The notes under the pieces: generated by a model | Told to the model about the DNA's origin: nothing | What the model saw: only the letters and a program-made list of their open reading frames with translations | Databases searched by the model: none | Shown: positions 7,619 through 12,729 of the stretch, one piece after another | How the letters are laid out: each line of letters begins with the position of its first letter | Numbering within the stretch: the stretch's first letter is position 1 | Position numbers and translations under genes: made by a program | DNA from: Dehalococcoidia bacterium | GTDB lineage: Bacteria; Chloroflexota; Dehalococcoidia; SZUA-161; SpSt-899 | DNA length: 12,729 bases | Reading direction: 5' to 3' | NCBI GenBank assembly: GCA_023271485.1 | Contig: JALPXT010000035.1 | Location: 1 to 12,729, forward strand

Positions 7619-8033
7619 GGCAATCCCGGCAATATCCTAAAAACTGGAGCAGATGCCCCTCGATCTTAAACCCAGTTTGCTGAGAGAGCCTTTGTTGTAG
7701 TACTTCCAGGTCACAGTCGGTGAAATCGGCCACTATCCCACATTCGGTACATACCAGGTGATGGTGGTGGCCTGATGGCGCGAGGGTGTAACCGTGTTTC
7801 TCTCCCCGATGCACCCGGCAGATCAGCCCTAGCTCATGGAGCATTTCCAGGGTTCGATAAACGGTAACCAAACCGATGGCAGGGTGTGCCCGGCGCACCC
7901 TCTCATACAGAGCGGCCGGGGCAAGGTGCTCGCCGCTATTGACGACCACATTGATTACCGCCCGCCTTTGGGCGGTGAGCTTGTGTCCCTTCTGTCTGAG
8001 CACGGAGGCGATCTTCTTTGCACTTGGTCTCAT
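7605..8033 (-). CDS. Fur-family metal-dependent transcriptional repressor (Fur/Zur type)
   Basis: This 142-residue DNA-binding metalloregulator has a winged helix at about residues 9-80, with helix-turn-helix segment LTAQRRAVINVV and recognition helix region GLVTVYRTLEMLHELGLI (54-71). The dimerisation domain carries HHHH at 89-92, CTEC (Cys95, Cys98) and CRDC (Cys135, Cys138); the two CxxC pairs form the structural zinc site. Cys72, Glu110 and His127 are possible further ligands. Length is typical. It is the first gene of the metal-import operon, so repression of its own importer is the natural role. Zur is the first guess because of the ZnuACB-like genes, but Fur or Mur specificity cannot be excluded. 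The start at ATG 8033 has only a weak AGGT upstream. Confidence 0.94.
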   Translation of the reverse strand: MRPSAKKIASVLRQKGHKLTAQRRAVINVVVNSGEHLAPAALYERVRRAHPAIGLVTVYRTLEMLHELGLICRVHRGEKHGYTLAPSGHHHHLVCTECGIVADFTDCDLEVLQQRLSQQTGFKIEGHLLQFLGYCRDCQGGT

Positions 8034-8047
8034 GTCGGCTACCTAAC

Positions 8048-8062
8048 TGAAAACAAGTTTCA
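8048..8062. promoter_or_regulatory. Candidate Fur-family operator
   Basis: TGAAAACAAGTTTCA is an inverted repeat (TGAAA / TTTCA, five-base spacer) sitting at the predicted transcription start of the repressor operon, 15 bases before its start codon. Position and AT-rich dyad form fit an autoregulatory site. It does not match the Fur (GATAAT) or Gram-positive Zur (TCGTAAT) consensus closely. A further TGAAAAC half-site lies on the minus strand at 7587-7593, ahead of the binding-protein gene. Confidence 0.5.
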
Positions 8063-8068
8063 TTTATA

Positions 8069-8097
8069 AGTATACCTAAAGCCAACGGAGTTGTCAA
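8069..8097 (-). promoter_or_regulatory. Sigma-70 promoter of the metal-homeostasis operon
   Basis: On the minus strand a perfect -35 TTGACA (8092-8097) is followed after exactly 17 bases by TATACT (8069-8074). The predicted start near 8062 falls on the inverted repeat and leaves a leader of about 28 bases before the repressor ATG. This is the strongest promoter seen in the window; an intrinsically strong promoter suits a repressed operon. Confidence 0.8.
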
Positions 8098-8160
8098 CGT
8101 CCCTGCGTATTTACCTCCCGCCGGGGGAAGAGACTCGTACTTCCTGATTGGCATGAAAGA

Positions 8161-8169
8161 TGGTATAAT
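8161..8169 (+). promoter_or_regulatory. Extended -10 promoter of the SCP2/alcohol dehydrogenase pair
   Basis: TGGTATAAT is a perfect TATAAT (8164-8169) with the extended TGn motif; the -35 position (TTCCTG, 8141-8146) is poor. Transcription should begin near 8176, 23 bases before the SCP2 start codon. It is divergent from the repressor promoter, about 95 bp between the two -10 elements. Confidence 0.65.
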
Positions 8170-8198
8170 AGGTGAAAACTGGCGAGGAGGATATCGAG

Positions 8199-8609
8199 AT
8201 GGGTATCAAATATTGGACGGATGAGTGGGCAAAAGCCGTGTGCCGGGAATGCAATACGAGTCAGGCCTACAAGGAAGCGGCCAAGAAGTGGGAGGGGGAC
8301 ATGTACTTCGTCACCGAGCCGGAAGGGCCGGTGAAAGAGAGACTGGTTGTGTACATGGACCTCTGGCATGGTGAATGCCGCTCTGCCTGTCGGATCACTG
8401 ATGAAAGCGAGAAGTCCCCGGCATATCGCTTGTCGGCTCCATACGGGGTATGGAAACAGATACTGGAGAAGAAGCTGGATGCTGTCCAGGCGATGATGAC
8501 CGGCAGGCTCAATGTGAAGGGCGACATGGCGCAAATCATGGGGATGCCGCGGGCTGCCATCGAGCTGACCAACTGCACGCTCCTCATCGACACCGAATTC
8601 CCGGACTAG
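8199..8609 (+). CDS. SCP2 sterol-binding domain family protein
   Basis: This 136-residue soluble protein resembles the SCP-2 fold, a small domain with a hydrophobic tunnel for lipids or fatty acyl groups. Visible signs are the central strand DLWHGECRSACRI, the helix YGVWKQILEKKLDAVQAMMTG, then the typical GDMAQIMGMPRAAIEL near the C-terminus. It is full length for a single-domain form. I chose ATG 8199 because GAGGAGG at 8184-8190 is eight bases away; an earlier in-frame GTG at 8172 would overlap the promoter start. The alcohol dehydrogenase gene follows 35 bp later on the same strand, suggesting one transcript and a shared lipid or alcohol/aldehyde task (inference). The ligand is unknown. 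Confidence 0.85.
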   Translation: MGIKYWTDEWAKAVCRECNTSQAYKEAAKKWEGDMYFVTEPEGPVKERLVVYMDLWHGECRSACRITDESEKSPAYRLSAPYGVWKQILEKKLDAVQAMMTGRLNVKGDMAQIMGMPRAAIELTNCTLLIDTEFPD

Positions 8610-8644
8610 GCAAGGCCTGACCCCTGACCGAGAGGAGGCAAGAG

Positions 8645-9811
8645 ATGTGGTACTTTGTGTCACCGGAGGTGGTTTTTGGGCCGGATTCAGCCATTCGTCT
8701 GAGTCAATTGCAGGGAAAGTCAGCTTTTATCGTCACCGATGCCAATATTGTGAAGTTGGGGCTCGTTGACCTGGTCAAGGGACTACTCTCCCAGGCGGGG
8801 ATAGAGAGCACCATCTTTGACGGGGTAGAGCCTGATCCCTCCATTGAGACGGTGAGGAAGGGGGCGGCTCTAATGAGCGAGTATGGGCCGGACTGGGTGG
8901 TGGCGGTGGGGGGAGGATCGGTGATGGACGCTGCCAAGGCAATGCGGGTGGAATATGAAAGGCCTGATATGACGATAGAGGAGGTATTCAGCTGGACCTC
9001 CGGTCTGGGGCTCGGAGCGAAGTCGCGGCTTATCTGTATTCCGACAACTTCGGGCACCGGTGCCGAGGCAACCTGGATGATAGTGCTCAGCGATACCGCG
9101 GAGCGGAGGAAGCTGGGACTTGGCTGCCGCGAAACCATCCCGGATATCGCTATCGTGGATCCCGCCTTCGCAATGGCGATGCCTCCTGGACTTACGGCGC
9201 AGACCGGCATGGACGTGCTCACCCATGCCATCGAAGGGTTTACCAGTACCTGGAGGAACGACATCAGCGACGGCCTCTGCCTCAGAGCTATCCAGCTTGT
9301 TTTCCAATATCTGCCGCGGGCCTGCCGGGACGGGCAGGACATGGAAGCCCGGGAAAAGATGCATAATGCCGCCTGTATCGCCGGGATGGGCTTCGGCAAT
9401 TCCATGCCCGCGCTGGCGCATGCCGCCGGCCATTCCCTGGGAGCCGTATTCCATGTGCCCCATGGTCGGGCGGTGGGGCTCTTCCTGCCGTACAGTATCG
9501 AGTTTATCGGGGAAGCCCATGACGAACTCTGGGCGGAGATAGCTCACTCCATCAGGTTAGAGATGCCCAAAGAGGCGAAGGCAGGGCCGGCTCTGGCCAG
9601 GGCGATACGTGGCCTGGCCAGCAGTATTAAAGAACCATTGAGCATCAAGGAGATAGGCATTCCCCCGGATAGCTTCGAGAATTCCCTGGAGAAGCTGGTA
9701 GACAATGCCTTTGCTGATGCTACGCTGATTATGGCAGCCAGAGTGCCCAGCACCGAGGAAGTCGAAAAGCTTTTCCGTTATGCCTACGATGGCACGTCCA
9801 TAGATTTCTAG
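8645..9811 (+). CDS. Iron-containing (group III) alcohol dehydrogenase
   Basis: This 388-residue cytosolic NAD(P)-dependent enzyme interconverts alcohols and aldehydes or ketones. The nucleotide-binding motif is GGGSVMDAAK (89-98), and the family pattern PTTSGTGAE is at 133-141. Metal ligands are Asp190 and His194 (TGMDVLTH), His259 (ALAHAAGH) and His273 (VPHGRA); the 14-residue spacing of the last two is diagnostic, and all four are present. Length is standard. The start at ATG 8645 has AGGAGG at 8633-8638, six bases upstream. It follows the SCP2 gene in an apparent two-gene operon. Related enzymes include butanol, 1,3-propanediol and lactaldehyde dehydrogenases; the substrate cannot be predicted. 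After the stop, GCCTCT (9821-9826) pairs with AGAGGC (9849-9854), but there is no T run, so a terminator is doubtful. Confidence 0.95.
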   Translation: MWYFVSPEVVFGPDSAIRLSQLQGKSAFIVTDANIVKLGLVDLVKGLLSQAGIESTIFDGVEPDPSIETVRKGAALMSEYGPDWVVAVGGGSVMDAAKAMRVEYERPDMTIEEVFSWTSGLGLGAKSRLICIPTTSGTGAEATWMIVLSDTAERRKLGLGCRETIPDIAIVDPAFAMAMPPGLTAQTGMDVLTHAIEGFTSTWRNDISDGLCLRAIQLVFQYLPRACRDGQDMEAREKMHNAACIAGMGFGNSMPALAHAAGHSLGAVFHVPHGRAVGLFLPYSIEFIGEAHDELWAEIAHSIRLEMPKEAKAGPALARAIRGLASSIKEPLSIKEIGIPPDSFENSLEKLVDNAFADATLIMAARVPSTEEVEKLFRYAYDGTSIDF

Positions 9812-9888
9812 CTGTCCGCCGCCTCTAATTGGCAGCTATCTCGGCAAAAGAGGCAGGGAAGTATCTCCCCCTCTCCATTACGCTTTCC

Positions 9889-9930
9889 TTATCGGGGATC
9901 ATAACATCGGCTTAATAGCTTCTTTTTCAT
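9889..9930 (-). other. Thirteen-codon micro-ORF in the gene-poor gap 9812-10093
   Basis: On the minus strand GGAGGG (9935-9940) precedes ATG 9930, which opens MKKKLLSRCYDPR and stops at 9889. The lysine-rich start resembles the beginning of an exported protein, so this may be a decapitated gene remnant or a leader peptide. A 26-codon frame, MIPDKESVMERGRY to AIAAN-like end (about 9903-9826), overlaps it without a ribosome binding site. The rest of the 282-bp gap shows only a small palindrome, CTATTC-CAT-GAATAG at 10046-10060. Nothing here is firmly a gene. Confidence 0.25.
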
Positions 9931-10093
9931 TTCACCCTCCGTTTCTTTGATTAGTTTGTGGCATCAATGAGTCGGCGAACACAAGAGACCCTCCGCCTCT
10001 GTACCCCTCAAACAATGGGTTTCTGCTGGAAATGACTATGATCCTCTATTCCATGAATAGTCCCATGGCACAAACACGCCTCATTATTCGCGC

Positions 10094-10477
10094 TCACCAC
10101 CTTATTATTTGCGCCTCAATATAGGCCTGATTATCTTTGATCCTAACTATGCCATGAACAGTTATCGCCTTACCACGATCCCTGACCGGGTCAAGCCCGG
10201 CCGGTATCCTCCCTGTGACAAATATGCTGCCAGTTTCGTCCTTTACTACCCAGTCGCTGCGGGCCACCGGGGGTGAACCGTGCCCTGACTCCCAACCTCG
10301 ATACTCCCCGCTCACCGTGACTGTTTGCCCTTCATACTCTGTTGGGTGCGAGGTTATGTCAGCAATACTCACTCGTTCTCCATCTATTATTGGTTCACCG
10401 ACAGCGCAAGCCGCGAAGGAAACCAGCAAACATAGAACCATACCCAGACTGATTATCCGCAAACCTGCTCTGAACAT
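10094..10477 (-). CDS. OB-fold lipoprotein of unknown function
   Basis: This 127-residue protein has a signal peptide of about 23 residues (MFRAGLRIISLGMVLCLLVS) ending in FAAC, with Cys24 as likely lipid site; Phe at -3 is less usual than Leu. The mature part resembles small nucleic-acid-type OB folds seen in exported proteins: YEGQTVTVSGEYRGW, SDWVVKDETGSIFVTG, then GKAITVHGIVRIKDNQAYIEAQII, a five-strand pattern with a strand-ending GIV. AAAGGAG lies about eight bases before ATG 10477. The 69-residue gene ends 18 bp upstream, so the two probably share a transcript. The ligand is not evident; such folds can bind metals, small molecules or proteins. Confidence 0.8.
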   Translation of the reverse strand: MFRAGLRIISLGMVLCLLVSFAACAVGEPIIDGERVSIADITSHPTEYEGQTVTVSGEYRGWESGHGSPPVARSDWVVKDETGSIFVTGRIPAGLDPVRDRGKAITVHGIVRIKDNQAYIEAQIIRW

Positions 10478-10495
10478 AAACGATACTCCTTTCCT

Positions 10496-10705
10496 TCAGA
10501 AATTCCTCCACCGTAAGCGAAATTCCTTCGTTTCTTTCGCCAATTCATCTAAAGTATCAAGGATTTGCTCATCTTTTTCTACCTTACCGGTGCGCCTGAT
10601 TTCTTCCATCATATCTAACAACCCTCTTGTTTCCGGAAGCAATACCTTTAATCTCCACAAGCCTGTAAGATTAATCGGCTGTGTCCTTATCACGGTTTGA
10701 GCCAT
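10496..10705 (-). CDS. Hypothetical 69-residue helical protein
   Basis: I do not recognise this protein. The first 25 residues (TVIRTQPINLTGLWRLKVLLPE) look like short strands and a turn; residues 26-66 are strongly charged and helical (LLDMMEEIRRTGKVEKDEQILDTLDELAKETKEFRLRW reads as two amphipathic helices). There are no cysteines, membrane segments or signal peptide. ATG 10705 has AAGGGG about eight bases upstream. It is followed 18 bp later by the OB-fold lipoprotein, and its upstream region is the beta-helix remnant. It is likely real, judging by the ribosome binding site and operon spacing, but short. Confidence 0.6.
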   Translation of the reverse strand: MAQTVIRTQPINLTGLWRLKVLLPETRGLLDMMEEIRRTGKVEKDEQILDTLDELAKETKEFRLRWRNF

Positions 10706-10717
10706 CTTTTCTGCCCC

Positions 10718-10858
10718 TTACTTTTCCCCAATATACACCAGGTACTCGGCACAGGTGCCAGGGTAAACAACAATCGTATCTCCAGCGCCGGCAGAGTTCA
10801 CGGCATGGGGAGAACCTTCACCAGGGGCCGAGGCAGTCCGGCAAAGGCAAGCCTGCCA
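10718..10858 (-). pseudogene. Remnant of a parallel beta-helix (pectate-lyase-like) protein start
   Basis: Directly after the M6 protease stop (TGA 10859-10861) the same frame continues open for 46 codons to TAA at 10718-10720. Its second half reads AVNSAGAGDTIVVYPGT then CAEYLVYIGEK, which matches the first coil of right-handed beta-helix surface proteins (consensus AV..A.AGDTI.VYPGTY.E). There is no start codon with a ribosome binding site and no signal peptide, and the helix stops after one coil. I read it as a leftover of a gene otherwise deleted. Recognition of the motif is good; pseudogene status is inference. Confidence 0.45.
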
Positions 10859-12729
10859 TCAGTTGCCACCTGTCCCGAAATTCCGGCCCACCCTGACCAG
10901 ATCGAAGACGTCTACAATGCCGTCGTTGTTGAGGTCGGCGGCGGGGTCAAATCCTTGATCATCCGCTCTCCGGTTAAAGGATACCGCTACCAGGGTTAAG
11001 TCGGCGGGGTCGACTCTTCCATCGGCATTGACGTCTCCGGGGACGCCGGTTACCTGGAAGCTGTTATGAGCCGTGATAACGCCCTGGTGAGGTCCGGTGT
11101 CCAGGGATAGCTCAACCGTATATTCGCCCGGAGGAGCATCATGAGGCAGATTGAAGGAATAGTCCGGCCAGACATCCCGGGAGTTCTCATCCACCACCTT
11201 ATTCCCATCGGGGTCGGTGACCACCAGGCGTGGGTAGATGACCTGCCACTCATAGGATGGGGCTGATTGAAGTGCGCCTGGACTAAAGCTTATCTCTCCC
11301 TCATGTTCCTGTGGAGCAAGGGCCGCGAGGTGGTCCGGCTTTGAAGCCGCCCCGGTCTTAGTGCCCCACGTCTGAACCCCTTCCAGCCTGTTGCCAAAAC
11401 CATCGGTCACCAGGTTGGAGATGGTAACCGTTTCGCCAGGCGAGTATTGAGATTTATCCGGTGTGGTTGAGGCAATGAAGTTCCCTCCAGCTTCGATATT
11501 TGCCGTGGTTCCACTGGCAATGGTGATCGGACTATCGGCCAGCTCAAGCGCATAATGCCAATCCTTCCCCTCCGTGTCGGTTTTGAGTAATTTACCATCA
11601 ACGTGATAGATGGCAGCGGACATCACGACCCGGCTCTTATCCTCAACCTCAAAAACGGGGGCAACAGGGGTATCCTCTAGCCAGGGTATGAACCACATGT
11701 GGGTGAAGTCAGAGAGGCCGATACTTATCTGCTCGGTAGGCATCTCAGCCGCATGGAACTCTATTATCGTGTCTTCACTGAGGGCAACGTTCGGCTCAAA
11801 AAGGTAATAAAGGCTCGACCAGCTCCAGGCGTGCACGCTCTTGTAGGTCAGAGGAGCAACATCAGCCAGGAGACGCCCAGCCTCGGTGTGCCCTACCTTC
11901 CCGCCCCAGGACTTCTGATAGAGGAATAGATATATCCCTGCGTCGAGCGCGTTTCCTTCCAGGTCCAGGCACTCAAATTCAACCCTGACCGTGCCCTGCG
12001 TGTCCATAATGACTGACGACGGGGAGCTAACATCCTCCTTCACCACCAGGAAATGGTCTCTCGATGATGAGGCCACCAGGGTATAGCTGCCATTGGGGAC
12101 ATCCAGCCATGCAAAACCATCCTCGCCGGTCCGGCCCCACGCATCGGGGAAAGCGGAGATATCAGAATAAGCGAAAACGTTCGCATCTCTTGCCGGCTCA
12201 CCATCCTGGTTGAGCACCTGAACCAGGATGCCCGTTTCTGGGGCAACTCCGACCCGGAGGTAGGCGGTTATAGTAGGCGCAGAATCGCTTATGTTGGCCA
12301 TCGCCACCAAAGTATCCTCTGATGAATAATAGGAACTGCTGTTGGGAATGGTGGTAAAGGTGAAGTATCGGTTATTGCTTGTGCCGGGGAAGGGATCGCC
12401 AGCGTCGCCCCCGTTCTGGAATCGCTCCAGGTTCAGGAGACCATCGGCCTGCTCCAGTGCCACTTTATAGTGCTGGGCTGGGGCAAGCCAGTTATGGTGG
12501 CTAAGGACTTCCCATTCATTGTGGGGCATAGCCTCATCTATGTGCCAGATGAGCAGCCCGAAACCGGGCAAAGCGGCATCATAGCCAACAGGCTGGCGAT
12601 TTTCCACCAGGAAGTATTCGTTGCCGACAGAACCATTGGTCCATAGGCGGTAGATAGTGCCGCCATCCTGTACAGCCTCAATCTGTGCATTGGGGAGATC
12701 GGCGGTGAGTATAGCAGGTGCTGCCCAGC
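10859..12729 (-). CDS. Secreted M6-family (immune inhibitor A-like) metalloprotease, C-terminal part with dockerin-like tail; 5' end outside window
   Basis: The frame is open from the right edge (first full codon 12725-12727) to TGA at 10859, giving 622 residues. The N-terminal visible part has GNEYFLVENRQ and then GLLIWHIDE (about 12620-12540), and later GGDAGDPFPG, the C-terminal signatures of the M6 catalytic domain; the HExxH zinc motif lies outside the window. Next come a carboxypeptidase-regulatory-like segment (ILVQVLNQDGEPARDANVFAY), further beta-rich domains, and a macroglobulin-like part (LVVTDPDGNKVVD to PPGEYTVEL). The final 59 residues (10862-11038) are two dockerin-type calcium loops, DVNADGRVDPADL and DLNNDGIVDVFDL. 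It should be exported; the dockerin may bind a cohesin or simply stabilise the tail. GTG 12605-12607 is internal, not the start. Confidence 0.88.
   Translation of the reverse strand, partial: WAAPAILTADLPNAQIEAVQDGGTIYRLWTNGSVGNEYFLVENRQPVGYDAALPGFGLLIWHIDEAMPHNEWEVLSHHNWLAPAQHYKVALEQADGLLNLERFQNGGDAGDPFPGTSNNRYFTFTTIPNSSSYYSSEDTLVAMANISDSAPTITAYLRVGVAPETGILVQVLNQDGEPARDANVFAYSDISAFPDAWGRTGEDGFAWLDVPNGSYTLVASSSRDHFLVVKEDVSSPSSVIMDTQGTVRVEFECLDLEGNALDAGIYLFLYQKSWGGKVGHTEAGRLLADVAPLTYKSVHAWSWSSLYYLFEPNVALSEDTIIEFHAAEMPTEQISIGLSDFTHMWFIPWLEDTPVAPVFEVEDKSRVVMSAAIYHVDGKLLKTDTEGKDWHYALELADSPITIASGTTANIEAGGNFIASTTPDKSQYSPGETVTISNLVTDGFGNRLEGVQTWGTKTGAASKPDHLAALAPQEHEGEISFSPGALQSAPSYEWQVIYPRLVVTDPDGNKVVDENSRDVWPDYSFNLPHDAPPGEYTVELSLDTGPHQGVITAHNSFQVTGVPGDVNADGRVDPADLTLVAVSFNRRADDQGFDPAADLNNDGIVDVFDLVRVGRNFGTGGN

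Noticed and set aside
9821..9854. GCCTCT/AGAGGC inverted repeat after the alcohol dehydrogenase as a terminator
   Set aside because: The stem is six bases with a loop of 22 and there is no T tract; it is noted only as a weak possibility.
9812..10093. A tRNA or small RNA gene in the gap
   Set aside because: No T-loop GTTCGA-type block with a matching acceptor stem was found on either strand.
10859..10861. TGA as a recoded or readthrough codon joining the protease to the beta-helix fragment
   Set aside because: A dockerin normally ends the protein, no recoding signal is visible, and the fragment ends after one coil; a remnant is simpler.

Overview
The window looks like an accessory chromosomal stretch from an anaerobic bacterium. 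The dehydratase-activase giant at the left edge marks an anaerobe. Dockerin-tailed secreted M6 peptidase, SCP2 protein, lipoproteins with classic lipoboxes, strong Shine-Dalgarno sites and moderately high GC together suggest Chloroflexota, perhaps Dehalococcoidia. That placement is inference from gene content; no ribosomal RNA or tRNA is present to confirm it.

Layout, left to right. (1) 1-3455, minus strand: a very large two-activase BcrAD/BadFG-type protein, cut by the left edge, whose start codon overlaps the stop of a small two-helix PLDc_N-type membrane protein (ATGA). (2) 3456-3789: intergenic stretch with a candidate promoter for the minus operon and a small palindromic repeat. (3) 3790-4962, plus strand: an isolated recF with a GTG start, ending 9 bp from the convergent metal-transport operon. 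(4) 8033 down to 4972, minus strand: a four-gene metal-homeostasis operon in the order Fur-family repressor, lipoprotein metal-binding protein, ABC ATPase, ABC-3 permease. It is driven by a near-consensus sigma-70 promoter (TTGACA-17-TATACT) whose start region carries an inverted repeat suited to autoregulation. Two small repeat structures sit inside the operon: a duplicated 14-bp Shine-Dalgarno block and a double heptamer array. (5) 8199-9811, plus strand, divergent from the repressor: an SCP2-type lipid/acyl carrier-like protein and an iron-dependent alcohol dehydrogenase, behind an extended -10 promoter. (6) 9812-10093: a gene-poor gap with a 13-codon micro-ORF behind a good ribosome binding site. 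(7) 10094-10705, minus strand: an OB-fold lipoprotein preceded by a 69-residue hypothetical protein. (8) 10718-10858: a fragment that reads as the start of a parallel beta-helix protein, in the same frame as the upstream gene but beyond its stop. (9) 10859 to the right edge, minus strand: the C-terminal 622 residues of a secreted M6-family metalloprotease ending in a dockerin-like calcium-binding pair.

Functional reading: the left gene should use ATP to drive low-potential electron transfer through iron-sulfur clusters, with a small membrane partner translated with it. The central operon handles Zn/Mn/Fe import under its own repressor. The right part is surface and secreted functions. No CRISPR array, transposase, phage gene, tRNA or rRNA was seen. 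The strongest candidates for something not yet described are the membrane-protein/activase translational coupling and the Cys-rich metal-site loop of the binding protein.
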